From Oscillospiraceae bacterium (GTDB lineage: Bacteria; Bacillota; Clostridia; Oscillospirales; Oscillospiraceae): a stretch of DNA of 64,000 nt. The notes below the pieces were generated by a model. The model did not search any database and was not told the origin of the DNA. It worked only from the letters and a program-made list of their open reading frames with translations. Each line of letters begins with the position of its first letter. The stretch's first letter is position 1. The stretch is from contig WQWC01000001.1 in NCBI GenBank assembly GCA_009785525.1, positions 1-64,000 of the forward strand, read 5' to 3'. Position numbers and translations under genes: made by a program. Shown in pieces: positions 39,693-49,668 of the stretch.

Positions 39693-40571
39693 CTACTCAA
39701 TATTTTGCGCCTGTTCACGTATTTTTTCTATCTCAGACTTCAAGTTAACTATTATTCTTGCCATCTCCGCGTCATTACCTTTTGAGCCGATTGTGTTGGC
39801 CTCCCTGTTAAACTCTTGGACAAGAAAATCCATCTTCCGGCCGACAGGTTCTTCACTTTCCAGCATTTCACGCAGTTGTGCGATGTGGCTTTTTAGTCGG
39901 ACAAGCTCTTCGTTAATCGCGACACGGTCGGCAAACACCGCCGCTTCTGTCAGGATCCTAGCCTCGTCAATTTCAGTATTTTCCAATACCTCTTGCATAC
40001 GTGTTTCCAGCTTATTCCTGTATTCGGCAACACTGCGCGGGGAGCATTCTTCCGCCATTGCGGTCAGGCGTTCTATTTCGGCGAGGCGCGCCGTTATGTC
40101 ATTTTTCAGCTTTTCCCCCTCGCGTGTTCGCATTGCATTGAACCCGACAAGCGCCTCTTCAAGCGTCCTGCCAACATCGGAAAGCAGCGCATCTGTATCA
40201 GCTTCGCGCTTCTCGGCTCGTAAAACATCCGGAAATCTCGCAAGCTCATAAGCTTCTATACCGCCTGCCATATTGAACTCATCTGCCATTTCATCAAGCG
40301 CGGTGAGATACGCCGCTACCAGCGGGCGGTTAACCACTATTTCAATGTCCGCGGCTTTTGATGAGTCTATCGTGATAAACACATCAACCTTGCCGCGTGA
40401 AATATGCCTCTGCACAGCGGATTTTAACGCGTCCTCAAACGATATGAACATACGCGGCAGTTTGATCGTGCAGTCAAGATATCTATTGTTGACGCTTTTG
40501 AGTTCAACCGATATCTCAATTTTACCCGATTCCCTTTTAGCGCCGCCGTAGCCGGTCATGCTTTTTATCAT
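39693..40571 (-). CDS. YicC family endoribonuclease/stress protein
   Basis: [15 protein letters not shown]-terminus; conserved C-terminus [22 protein letters not shown]. Confidence 0.93.
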   Translation of the reverse strand: MIKSMTGYGGAKRESGKIEISVELKSVNNRYLDCTIKLPRMFISFEDALKSAVQRHISRGKVDVFITIDSSKAADIEIVVNRPLVAAYLTALDEMADEFNMAGGIEAYELARFPDVLRAEKREADTDALLSDVGRTLEEALVGFNAMRTREGEKLKNDITARLAEIERLTAMAEECSPRSVAEYRNKLETRMQEVLENTEIDEARILTEAAVFADRVAINEELVRLKSHIAQLREMLESEEPVGRKMDFLVQEFNREANTIGSKGNDAEMARIIVNLKSEIEKIREQAQNIE

Positions 40572-40574
40572 TTG

Positions 40575-41093
40575 TTATTTCCCTTTTTTTAAATATTTAG
40601 AAATGCGGTTTATGTAGAGCCAGATAACTTTTGTGAAGCCGTAATCAAAAACAACAAAAACCGCACTGCCGCCGATATATAGCAAAACAACGCCTGGCTG
40701 GTCTTCACCGAAAGCAAATATCAGCTCTCTCAGAAAAATCCAGCTCACCGTCAGTACCGCGTTGAAGACACAGAGTTTTAATATCCATTGCAAAATTACA
40801 GGGGCCTTTTTCTCAATCAAGCTCTTCACCACGGGGTAATATCCAAAGAGCAGGATATACATAAGCGCGAACCCAATATGCGGCAAAATCAACGCGCCAA
40901 GCAACGAACTGGCGGCATAGACGGATATCCCGGCCCGGAGTCCAGACTCTATAACTGCCGCCGCGACAAAAATCGACGACAGCGCCACCATGGCAATACG
41001 CCCAGACGGCAGGACGGACGCTATATAAAGAGTTATGACCGTCAGCGCCGTAAGCAGCGCCGATAACGTGAGACTTCTGGTAGTCTTATTCAT
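40575..41093 (-). CDS. conserved polytopic membrane protein
   Basis: Five to six hydrophobic segments starting at [26 protein letters not shown]. Confidence 0.6.
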   Translation of the reverse strand: MNKTTRSLTLSALLTALTVITLYIASVLPSGRIAMVALSSIFVAAAVIESGLRAGISVYAASSLLGALILPHIGFALMYILLFGYYPVVKSLIEKKAPVILQWILKLCVFNAVLTVSWIFLRELIFAFGEDQPGVVLLYIGGSAVFVVFDYGFTKVIWLYINRISKYLKKGK

Positions 41094-41701
41094 CGGCAAC
41101 AGCAGAAATTCATACACAGAAGCGCCGAGCAGATATCGCAAGCGTCACAGCCCTCACCGTGCATAGTTCGGCCTGACCCTCCGAATGGGCCGGATCCTCC
41201 GAACGGGCCATATCCTTGTCCACCTTGCTGCATAAGATTCATCGCCTGAACGTACTCGGCGTTATGCGGGTCCATATTAACCGCCGTCTGAAAATATCTC
41301 GCCGCATCGTCAAGCCACCCCTTACGATATGCAACGCTGCCCATCAGGAAATTCCATTCGGCATTTCTGCTGGGGAATGCCGCCAAAAGCTCCTCCGCCA
41401 GTCTCAAGTCGCCAGAGTTGATCGCGGTGCGCACCCTCGCACTCTCGGGAGTTGCCCCGGCTGCGTTGCTTCCGGGTCCGGCGCGTCCCCTGTAGGAACC
41501 GCCGCCCGGATTTTCGCGTGTTTTCAGAATAAGATTATACGCCTCGTTGATCTCTTTCATCTTTTCCTGCGCAAGATCGGAAAGCGGATTATCCTGATAA
41601 TTATCCGGATGATATTTCCTTGCAAGTTCCCTGTAAGCTTTCTTTACCTCATCCTCCGTGGCGTTTGAAGAAACACCGAGAACGCTGTACGGATCGTTCA
41701 T
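41090..41701 (-). CDS. J-domain protein with TPR-like region and Cys-rich C-terminus
   Basis: [35 protein letters not shown] (HPD motif); C-term [19 protein letters not shown]. Confidence 0.88.
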   Translation of the reverse strand: MNDPYSVLGVSSNATEDEVKKAYRELARKYHPDNYQDNPLSDLAQEKMKEINEAYNLILKTRENPGGGSYRGRAGPGSNAAGATPESARVRTAINSGDLRLAEELLAAFPSRNAEWNFLMGSVAYRKGWLDDAARYFQTAVNMDPHNAEYVQAMNLMQQGGQGYGPFGGSGPFGGSGRTMHGEGCDACDICSALLCMNFCCCR

Positions 41702-41726
41702 ATATCTAGTCCATTCCTTATTTGTT

Positions 41727-42092
41727 TTAGTTGCAGAAAAATTCGCTTGCGGCACCGCATATCGCGCACCCGACGCATTCGGCTGTATCTTCGCCAGTCC
41801 ACCACTTGCGTCGGACGGGTGGCCTTCTATAAGCAGTCTCACCGCCGTGCTCCATCAACAGGAGAAGCTTGGTGTATTCCTTGTTATCCGGCTCCATTTC
41901 AACCGCCGCTTTGAAATATTGCATCGAATCGTCAAGCCAGCCTTTGTTATAGCAGACGCGGCCTTGCAGAAAATGCCACTCGGCATTCTGAGAGAGGAAC
42001 GAGCGCAAGATTTCCTCGGCGAGCTCTAAATCATCCGAATCAATCGCCGTTCGGACTCTTTCGCCTTCGGGGCTTGCTCTCATCTGCCTCAT
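41727..42092 (-). CDS. TPR-like protein, paralog of the J-protein C-terminal part
   Basis: [64 protein letters not shown] aligns to the neighbour; AAGGAG RBS upstream of ATG at 42092. Confidence 0.75.
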   Translation of the reverse strand: MRQMRASPEGERVRTAIDSDDLELAEEILRSFLSQNAEWHFLQGRVCYNKGWLDDSMQYFKAAVEMEPDNKEYTKLLLLMEHGGETAYRRPPVRRKWWTGEDTAECVGCAICGAASEFFCN

Positions 42093-42097
42093 CAGGC

Positions 42098-42988
42098 TCA
42101 CTCCTTGTCTGTTGCAATCTGGCTTCGCTTCGTGTGCAGCCACGTGCCGTTCAGGACGCGCTCCAGCGCATCCGGCATACCGAGGTATATCGTATTCTCC
42201 ACCGTTTGCGTCCATGGATTTTGCGGCATCAGCTCAAACGCGGCTGAGATCAGGTTGTTTGAGTGGATAAGTGTTGACTCCAGCGATTTCACGCCACTTT
42301 TTGGGAATTTGCCATCCTCCGGTGGGAATCTGCGGAGAAGCGCGTTGTATCGCCCGGATTCGACATCGTCACTGTAATCGTCATATGCATCTACCAGATA
42401 TATCCATCTGCCGGTATGATACAAAAGCTCTGCCAATGGCCTGCGGTGAGACTCCGGCATGTCCTCCGGCAAAACGGAACTCAGTATCCGCGCAAACTTG
42501 TCCGCCGCGCTGTCAAAAGACTCCCCGCCCGATGACTCGTATTCAGCCAGACTTTTCAATTGAGCGCTTACCTTGCTGTTAAACTCCGGAAAGTCACTAG
42601 CCGCTTTTTTGTACGCCCGGCACAAAAGAACTGCGGCAGCTCTGTGCGGTATAGTCTTAATAAACTTCTCGTCAGCGATCGCGTCCTTGATTTTCCACCA
42701 GGAGAGAATCACGCTGTACCCGGCAGCGGTGTCCAGAGCAGAATTCCCGGTGCAGAAGCGTTTTTTTCTGCAAGGACTTGCGATACATCGCCCGCGCTTT
42801 ATAACCGGAGTGTCGTTCTCATCCCAGATAAGCATCGCCAGAAAGACAAGCTCAAAGTTCAAAATAAATCTGGCAGACAGTCCATAGTTTTTGCCAAGCG
42901 CGTGGCATAATCCGCAGTAGCAGGCTTTAAACCGCTCAAACTCCCGTACTTTCAGTTCACCCTTTAGCGGGCGTATATATCCAAACAT
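42098..42988 (-). CDS. DUF5685 family protein
   Basis: MFGYIRPLKGELKVREFERFKACYCGLCHALGKNYG...; YLVDAYDDYSDDVESGRYN. Confidence 0.75.
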   Translation of the reverse strand: MFGYIRPLKGELKVREFERFKACYCGLCHALGKNYGLSARFILNFELVFLAMLIWDENDTPVIKRGRCIASPCRKKRFCTGNSALDTAAGYSVILSWWKIKDAIADEKFIKTIPHRAAAVLLCRAYKKAASDFPEFNSKVSAQLKSLAEYESSGGESFDSAADKFARILSSVLPEDMPESHRRPLAELLYHTGRWIYLVDAYDDYSDDVESGRYNALLRRFPPEDGKFPKSGVKSLESTLIHSNNLISAAFELMPQNPWTQTVENTIYLGMPDALERVLNGTWLHTKRSQIATDKE

Positions 42989-42989
42989 G

Positions 42990-44252
42990 CTACGGCGAAT
43001 CCTCAATGGGATCAAGCCTAACGGTGATTGAGTAATCCCCAATCGGTGCGACGTTGCCCACGTCTCCGTCAATCCAAACAGTCACGGGAACCCGTGTCTG
43101 TCCGGCACCTACATCGGTAAGATCGGCGGTGATTCTGAAATTCATATCGGTAAGGGCTTCCAGCTCCTCTCTCCTTCCGCGTATACGTACTTCAAGGCTG
43201 TGGTTTATCACTCTCAACGTATAATCGTCCGGCACGTTTACCGTATGAATATTCGACACGCTGAATGACCACACCTCAAGGCCGCGGATTTCAACACGGA
43301 CAGTTGCCTCTGTTATTCCTGATTCGTTAATAAAGCTATTCGGGACCGGAATTGAAAATATAAATGAATCTAAAAGCTCAATCCTGGTTAAATCGATGGT
43401 TCCGAGGGGTATTGTGTTCTTTTCCCTCATAGCGTCCGGATCACCTGAAATGTAGATTGTCTCCGGCACAATGTCAACAAAAATGTTAGCCGCCGTTATG
43501 TCGTCCCCATGCAAAAGAAAAACTTCCAGAAGTACAGGTCTCATCAAACTCACCGGTACGGTGACACGGACATTATCATGGCTGAATGCAAGCTGATCAA
43601 GCAGTTCCTCCTCAAGCTCATGCCCATACACGTCCTGAAGTATAAACGGCAAATAATCAATATAGGTTGAGGACAGATTTTCTCTCATTATCTCAACCCA
43701 GGCGTAGTCGATTCTGGACACCACACTCTCCGGCCCGAACACGACAATCTCTTCGGGGAAGAATTCCGGCAGTCCCACAAGATATTCAGGCTGGGCAGTT
43801 CCGCCTGTGTAGTCGCCCCTGATCGGTATACGCCTCTCATACATCCTGTCAACGGTCAGCCGAATCTGCGTGGGAGCCCTTGACAACTCTGTCACCATAC
43901 GCCCAGCGACCACCGGCATATTAACTTCAAAATCAAGCGGTATATTAACACCGGGAGCAGTAATGCCGGCTAAATCAACCTCTGCTGTGACAGTTCCGGG
44001 CCGAAGCTGCGATAACCCGGTACGCGTCCCCTCAAATGTCAGCGACACAGTTTCAGTCATTTCGGTTATTGTTAAATTCCTGTCACTAAGTATCGCCTCA
44101 TTTCGGCGTATCACCTGGACTTCAATTGTGTCCCTTTGGGTACGCGGATCGTCTTCTTCCACAAATACCCACAAAGCCGCCGCGACTATCACGGCGAACA
44201 CAATGTAGAAAACCCGGCTTGAGAATATTTTGTTTAACTTTTTGCCAAGCAT
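42990..44252 (-). CDS. cdaR: YbbR-domain protein CdaR
   Basis: Single N-terminal TM plus YbbR-like repeats; adjacent to cdaA. Confidence 0.85.
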   Translation of the reverse strand: MLGKKLNKIFSSRVFYIVFAVIVAAALWVFVEEDDPRTQRDTIEVQVIRRNEAILSDRNLTITEMTETVSLTFEGTRTGLSQLRPGTVTAEVDLAGITAPGVNIPLDFEVNMPVVAGRMVTELSRAPTQIRLTVDRMYERRIPIRGDYTGGTAQPEYLVGLPEFFPEEIVVFGPESVVSRIDYAWVEIMRENLSSTYIDYLPFILQDVYGHELEEELLDQLAFSHDNVRVTVPVSLMRPVLLEVFLLHGDDITAANIFVDIVPETIYISGDPDAMREKNTIPLGTIDLTRIELLDSFIFSIPVPNSFINESGITEATVRVEIRGLEVWSFSVSNIHTVNVPDDYTLRVINHSLEVRIRGRREELEALTDMNFRITADLTDVGAGQTRVPVTVWIDGDVGNVAPIGDYSITVRLDPIEDSP

Positions 44253-44265
44253 TGTTTTATCCCCT

Positions 44266-45120
44266 TCAGCCTTTGCTCTTTACTGTGTTTTTTTGTTTTG
44301 TGCCAACGACTGGCTTGTGCATAAGTTCATTCACAAGCAGCTTTTCAAATGTATCCTGCGCTAAGTGCCGTTTCAGCATTCCGTCAACGGCGACCGCGAT
44401 TGTACCGCTCTGTTCCGAAACTATAACCACCAGCGCGTCTGACCGTTCGCTTATGCCAATCCCCGCTTTGTGCCGCATTCCTAAATCCCGGCTTAGGTTT
44501 ATGTTGGTTGAAAGTGGCAGCATACAGGATGCCGCTAATAGTCTCCAATCGCGTATTAAAAGCGCCCCGTCGTGCAACGGCGAGTCTCTGTAAAAAACGC
44601 TCTGTATCAAATCTGATGTGATTTTGGCGTCTATCTCTATCCCGGTCACGGCGTAATCATTTATTCCAACCTCACGCTCAAAAACTATGATTGCGCCTGT
44701 TCTGCTTTTCGCCATTGCCACCGTCGCCGATACCACGGCATGGATTCCAGCCTCAATATCTTCAAGCTTTACGTTTTTTCTGAACAAAAATCTCAACTTG
44801 CTGCTACCAACCTGCTCAAAGAGCTTTCTTACTTCCGGCTGGAACAGGACGATGAGTATGATTATGCCCATCGCAAACACCTGGTCTAAAAGATATGATA
44901 CAACCCGCAGATTAAACATATAGGACAGCCAAGCGACAGCTAAGAGTAAAATAATCCCTTTAATAACACTGCCGGAGCTTGTCTTTCTCATAAGCGTCAG
45001 TATACGGTAAACCAGATATGCAACGATCAGAATGTCGATGACATCCCAAGGGTTGATCGCCTGGGCGAGCAGCGTCAACTGTCTCCATGTACTGAGAACC
45101 CAATCTCTTATAGCTTCCAT
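44266..45120 (-). CDS. cdaA: diadenylate cyclase CdaA
   Basis: DAC motifs DSPLHDGALLI and RHKAGIGISERSDALVVIVSEQSG; N-terminal TM segments. Confidence 0.95.
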   Translation of the reverse strand: MEAIRDWVLSTWRQLTLLAQAINPWDVIDILIVAYLVYRILTLMRKTSSGSVIKGIILLLAVAWLSYMFNLRVVSYLLDQVFAMGIIILIVLFQPEVRKLFEQVGSSKLRFLFRKNVKLEDIEAGIHAVVSATVAMAKSRTGAIIVFEREVGINDYAVTGIEIDAKITSDLIQSVFYRDSPLHDGALLIRDWRLLAASCMLPLSTNINLSRDLGMRHKAGIGISERSDALVVIVSEQSGTIAVAVDGMLKRHLAQDTFEKLLVNELMHKPVVGTKQKNTVKSKG

Positions 45121-45218
45121 TGTTGTAACACCTTTTATATCTTAATCCGATATACTATATCATAAAACCATGACTATGGCAACCATGGCCGCGCAATTCT
45201 TTCAAGGCGCCGTGTGAC

Positions 45219-45332
45219 GGGGATGGATGCATCGCACCCTACGTAGGGGCGGATGGAAATCGTCCCGAATACAGATTGCTATCCGCCCCTGCAAGGTCGC
45301 AAAACACATTCTGGGGAGCATCCATCACCCCC
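45219..45332. repeat. nested palindromic intergenic repeat (REP/MITE-like)
   Basis: Outer arms GGGGATGGATGC / GCATCCATCACCCC and inner arms AGGGGCGGAT / ATCCGCCCCT; overlaps the 3' end of the aminotransferase gene. Confidence 0.5.
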
Positions 45333-46452
45333 ATCCCTTGATCGCATCTTCAACGGCACCTAAAAACACATTGATTTCTCTGCTTGTATTAAACGCCGAA
45401 ACGCTGATTCTCACCGATCCCGTTGCGTTTGTCCCCGCACTCAGATGAGCCATCGGCGCGCAATGCATTCCAGCTCTTACCGCTATATCCCGACGGGCAA
45501 GTTCTTCAGCGACTGTTTCGCATGGTATGCATTCAACAACAAACGATAATACACCTGTCTGGCAGTCCCTTAAATTGCTTTTAAACACCGTGATTCTATC
45601 AATCTTTTCCAGTCTGTCTGCCGCTTTGTTTATCAGATCACGTTCATGTTCCAGTATCCGTCCTACACCTTTCTTTTGCACGAATCGCAGCCCTTCGTTA
45701 AGCCCGGCTATTCCAGGCATGTTATGTGTGCCGGGTTCCAGCCTATCCGGCAGAAAGTCCGGCATTCCCCGGGATTTTGAGTTGCCGCCAGTGCCGCCTT
45801 GCATGATTCCGTCAGGCACACCTGAACACAGGAGAAACCCCGTACCCTGCGGCCCGTATAAACCTTTATGGCCGGGCATAGCGGCGAACGCCGCACCCAG
45901 CTTTGTAAAGTCAATATCAAGTACACCTGCCGACTGTGACAAATCAACAATCAGTGGAATCCCGCATTCATGGCACCTTTGCGCAATACGCTCAATCGGC
46001 AAAACATACCCGAACACGTTTGAGACATGATTGCATATCACAGCCGAGAATTTGCCTGAAAGTCGGCTTTCAAAGGTATGAAGTGCCATCTCAGGCTCAA
46101 ATAATTCGGAGTTCGCGACAACAATATTAGCACCAATCGCGTGAAGCGGGCGCGTGACAGCATTATGCTCGTACCCCGATATAAGTACCCAATCCCCCGG
46201 CCGGACAAGGCTTTTTATCGCGATATTCAGACCATGCGTCGCGCTGTGCGTGATTATAACATTCGACGGGTCTTTTACATTGAACAACCCCGCCGCCATT
46301 TCGCGGCAGCTGAACATTTCGTCCGCCGCCGCCATCGCCGCTTTATGCCCACCCCTGCCGGGGCTTGTAAGATTGTTAACCGCCCACGCCGCGGCTTTCG
46401 CGACCGCGGGCGGTTTTTGTAATGTAGTCGCGGCGCTGTCGAGATAGATCAT
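45325..46452 (-). CDS. class V aminotransferase (cysteine desulfurase family)
   Basis: MIYLDSAATTLQKPPAV; SATHGLNIAI; PLIVDLSQSAGVLDIDF; PGHKGLYGPQGTGFLL. Confidence 0.9.
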   Translation of the reverse strand: MIYLDSAATTLQKPPAVAKAAAWAVNNLTSPGRGGHKAAMAAADEMFSCREMAAGLFNVKDPSNVIITHSATHGLNIAIKSLVRPGDWVLISGYEHNAVTRPLHAIGANIVVANSELFEPEMALHTFESRLSGKFSAVICNHVSNVFGYVLPIERIAQRCHECGIPLIVDLSQSAGVLDIDFTKLGAAFAAMPGHKGLYGPQGTGFLLCSGVPDGIMQGGTGGNSKSRGMPDFLPDRLEPGTHNMPGIAGLNEGLRFVQKKGVGRILEHERDLINKAADRLEKIDRITVFKSNLRDCQTGVLSFVVECIPCETVAEELARRDIAVRAGMHCAPMAHLSAGTNATGSVRISVSAFNTSREINVFLGAVEDAIKGWG

Positions 46453-46700
46453 ACCTCTACCTCGACATGCGCTCCGTCGTCATATAGTGCAAACACCTTT
46501 TTCGGATAAACTTCCGCGTTTCTCAGGACTGTCAGCGATTCTATAAAATACCGCCCGGCGATTTTAACGCAGTAGCCGCACCCGTCCACCGTTATTGTTT
46601 GTGGAACCCTTGTCACAATCGCCGTAATTCCAAAGCTTTCAAGAACTCTTGCCGCGCGCTGGGCGTATGTCAAAGACCGGCAAATTAAGAGATAATACAT
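46449..46700 (-). CDS. DUF3343 domain protein
   Basis: MYYLLICRSLTYAQRAARVLESFGITAIVTRVPQTI...GCGYCVKI; translationally coupled to the aminotransferase. Confidence 0.82.
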   Translation of the reverse strand: MYYLLICRSLTYAQRAARVLESFGITAIVTRVPQTITVDGCGYCVKIAGRYFIESLTVLRNAEVYPKKVFALYDDGAHVEVEV

Positions 46701-46834
46701 AACTGCAAATTTTTCCTCCCGTGCATATACTAAGTGAGGCAGGATGTCAACGCTGCCAATCAACCTATCATATGCGGGAGATTGCGTTTTGCGTAATGGT
46801 TACTTCTTTGAATAATCTGAAATACAAAACACGC

Positions 46835-47314
46835 TTATAATGTTCCAAAATATGTCGGGTCAGCGGCGTACCAAGTATGATGATATTCCTTTTCGTAGTC
46901 CTCAACATGCTTCCATGCAATACCAAAAACTATTTCCTCAACCTTTGCCTTTTCTCCAATACAAACCTCTATGCCACGTTCAAGATATTCAATGTTAATT
47001 CCGTCAATTTCATCTTCAATTCCGATACTGAACATCATTGTACCATTTTCCCAAGTTTTAAGAGCTAGACGCTCTCCGCTGTCTATGCCACTTTTTTGAA
47101 ATGTTGATTCTAAGTTAACCTGGCAAGTAAGCGATAGCGGTGTTTTCACGTCTGTAATATTAACGGAAACTTTATATCTGCCCTCCACCTTAAAGACAGG
47201 TGCGCCATGTTGCCCCAAATAAGTATTTTCAAGTTTCGCAACATTGAAAGGGATTTTTCTTTCATTGAGCCTAATCGCAATCTCTCCGAGCGGTGTGTTC
47301 AACAATAACCTCAC
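46835..47314 (-). CDS. hypothetical protein (immunity-like, speculative)
   Basis: Up to 159 aa ORF with GTG start; compact, soluble, ends DYEKEYHHTWYAADPTYFGTL; preceded by the repeated intergenic motif. Confidence 0.5.
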   Translation of the reverse strand: MRLLLNTPLGEIAIRLNERKIPFNVAKLENTYLGQHGAPVFKVEGRYKVSVNITDVKTPLSLTCQVNLESTFQKSGIDSGERLALKTWENGTMMFSIGIEDEIDGINIEYLERGIEVCIGEKAKVEEIVFGIAWKHVEDYEKEYHHTWYAADPTYFGTL

Positions 47315-47342
47315 ATTCTTTCACAAAACATAAATTTTATTG

Positions 47343-47555
47343 CTACACTTCATCATCGGTTAATTCTCGAAAATCCCAAATGTGAAAGCCCCAATAACTT
47401 TTGCCCGATTTTCCGATAAAAATTCCATGCTCTGGCATGTTTACTAGCTCACCCAAGAACACAAGGGGCAAATCATTTGCAAATGGGTACTTTCCAATTT
47501 CAGTTATATCCTTGATTGTAACGCATGATTTTTCTCTGATTTTTTCCACAGTCAT
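47343..47555 (-). CDS. hypothetical small protein (immunity-like, speculative)
   Basis: 70 aa ORF; alternative GTG start at 47549 gives better spacing to GTGAGG. Confidence 0.45.
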   Translation of the reverse strand: MTVEKIREKSCVTIKDITEIGKYPFANDLPLVFLGELVNMPEHGIFIGKSGKSYWGFHIWDFRELTDDEV

Positions 47556-47583
47556 ACCTCACGTCAAACATAAAATTTATTGG

Positions 47584-48294
47584 CTACTGGTTATTGAACC
47601 GTTTACATTCATCACAGAGCAAAACGCCATCATTGGTGGTACCGTTGCACAATCCCTCGATTGGATTCTCTTTCTCTCTATCTGTAGTCCAACCACCACA
47701 ATTATTGCACATGCCACAGTTCATTTTTTCGGGGTCTAACACTATAAATGAATCACCAACCCATTTTGCAGTGTGCTTTTCATCAATTTTCTTTTTTCTG
47801 TGTGTTGAAAGTTTTTGAAAAACGACTTCTTGGAATGTTTCTGCCTTAGCCGAATCAGTCAATATATCCTCCTCAACTTCAATCAAATAACTAACATTAA
47901 CAAGAATTGTTTTTATTTTCTCAACTTCCCTAATATACGGCGTTATATAAAAGCAGTTTTCAAGATTAGCTTCGTCCTCACACGACCAATACTTGATTGT
48001 ATTCACATGAAGATCTTGCTCTTGAATTAAAATGCTTTTCACTCGTTCCCATTGTGCCGATTCAAACTTACCACTACAAAGCGCATCATCAAGAGAACCA
48101 ATAATTATTATCATTACAGTAAATTTAGTTTCGTCATCCAGACAACCGCTCTGGTAATAATCAATAAACTCCGCTATCCGCGTTTCGTCTACATTCACAT
48201 ACTCCCAGTCTTGCTCATATGCGTCTGGTTTTTGCAGATTTAAGTCCTTACATAACTTTTCAATCGCCTTTTGGGTTGGGTATTCAAATGCCAT
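47584..48294 (-). CDS. hypothetical protein with C-terminal zinc-ribbon-like cysteines
   Basis: MAFEYPTQKAIEKLCKDLNLQKPDAYEQDWEYVN...; C-term MNCGMCNNCGGW...LCNGTTNDGVLLCDECKRFNNQ. Confidence 0.6.
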   Translation of the reverse strand: MAFEYPTQKAIEKLCKDLNLQKPDAYEQDWEYVNVDETRIAEFIDYYQSGCLDDETKFTVMIIIIGSLDDALCSGKFESAQWERVKSILIQEQDLHVNTIKYWSCEDEANLENCFYITPYIREVEKIKTILVNVSYLIEVEEDILTDSAKAETFQEVVFQKLSTHRKKKIDEKHTAKWVGDSFIVLDPEKMNCGMCNNCGGWTTDREKENPIEGLCNGTTNDGVLLCDECKRFNNQ

Positions 48295-48370
48295 AAACAA
48301 ACACCTACGCTATAAAATTTGTTCGCTACTGGTTGCCGAACCGCATACACAGCATATATGCATTTTCTTT

Positions 48371-48856
48371 TCACTTCAACGTCCTCACATCCACCAACAA
48401 CACAACAGCAACAGCGGCTATCCCCGTGCCGTCTCCGGTGAAGCCCATGCGTTCCTCCGTTGTCGCTTTAACGCTGATTCTGGAAACATCCACCTCCAGC
48501 ACCTCCGCTATCCTTGCCCGCATTTGATCTATGTACGGCGCCAATCGCGGCAATTGCAGAATGATGGTGATATCCGCGTTCGACAGCGCATATCCATGAC
48601 TGCAAACGGACTTGTACACGATCCGCAGAAGCTCCGCACTGTCCGCCATGTGCCATTTTTCGTCGGTATCTGGGAAGAGCTTGCCGATATCCCCCAGCGC
48701 CAAAGCGCCCAGCATCGCGTCCATCAAAGCGTGAAGCGGCACATCGGCGTCTGAGTGGCCGTCCGGCCCGAAATCGCTCGGGATCTCAACGCCGCAGAGT
48801 ATGCATTTCCTTCCCTTTTTCAAGCGGTGCGCGTCGTAACCATGCCCTATTCTCAT
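48371..48856 (-). CDS. ispF: 2-C-methyl-D-erythritol 2,4-cyclodiphosphate synthase
   Basis: MRIGHGYDAHRLKKGRKCILCGVEIP; HSDADVPLHALMDAMLGALALGDIGKLFPD. Confidence 0.95.
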   Translation of the reverse strand: MRIGHGYDAHRLKKGRKCILCGVEIPSDFGPDGHSDADVPLHALMDAMLGALALGDIGKLFPDTDEKWHMADSAELLRIVYKSVCSHGYALSNADITIILQLPRLAPYIDQMRARIAEVLEVDVSRISVKATTEERMGFTGDGTGIAAVAVVLLVDVRTLK

Positions 48857-49572
48857 GCCTTGCCTCCGGATTTCAAAATTGCCTCGGCGATTATTATATC
48901 TTCGCGCGTTGTGATTTTGATGTTATTGCGCGAGCCTTCAGTCAGCCACACGGGAACGCCGAGCTGCTCCACCGCCATGCAGTCATCGGTGATGACTATC
49001 GCTTTATTTTTCGCGTTTGTCAAAGCACCTTTGATAATCTCAGCCGTGAAGACTTGCGGGGTTTGAATCTCGAACAGATTATCCCTGTCAACGGTCTCAA
49101 TAACAATCCCCCGATTCGCCTTTTTTATCGTGGAACTCACCGGCACTGCGGGGGCTGCCGCGTGAATCGACTTTGCCACGGCATTGATTGCGGTTTCGAT
49201 AATCTCCGTGGTAATGCAAGGCCTCGCCCCGTCATGTATGGCAATCAACCGATGCTTCCCTGTCACGGCAAACACGCCGTTCATCACTGAATCAATCCGC
49301 GCTTCCCCACCCGTTACTATTTTTGTGATCTTGCCGATGCCGTATTCCGCGCAGATTTTCTCTACACGCTCAAGACAATCTTCCCTTGCCACCACGACTA
49401 TTTCGCCGATAGCCGCGCAGTTTTCAAACGTTTCGAGCGAGTATGCCAGAACCGGTTTATGATTTATTGGATAAAACTGCTTGTCCTCCCCACCCATCCT
49501 TTGAGAAAACCCGGCCGCAACTATAACTGCCGAACACATCGTCCGATGTTTGTTTTTGGAAAATAAAGCCAT
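48853..49572 (-). CDS. ispD: 2-C-methyl-D-erythritol 4-phosphate cytidylyltransferase
   Basis: AVIVAAGFSQRMGGEDKQFYPI; HDGARPCITTEII; QTPQVF. Confidence 0.93.
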   Translation of the reverse strand: MALFSKNKHRTMCSAVIVAAGFSQRMGGEDKQFYPINHKPVLAYSLETFENCAAIGEIVVVAREDCLERVEKICAEYGIGKITKIVTGGEARIDSVMNGVFAVTGKHRLIAIHDGARPCITTEIIETAINAVAKSIHAAAPAVPVSSTIKKANRGIVIETVDRDNLFEIQTPQVFTAEIIKGALTNAKNKAIVITDDCMAVEQLGVPVWLTEGSRNNIKITTREDIIIAEAILKSGGKA

Positions 49573-49598
49573 AACTTCCTCCTGTTACAAAACAAACT

Positions 49599-49619
49599 GC
49601 GGAGGCTTTTAACCTCCGC
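49599..49619 (-). terminator. terminator-like hairpin
   Basis: GCGGAGGcttttaACCTCCGC between carD-like and ispD. Confidence 0.45.
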
Positions 49620-49668
49620 TAAATGCAATACAACTAAGCGCTTTCACGCACCGAGAATCTCGATTGTT

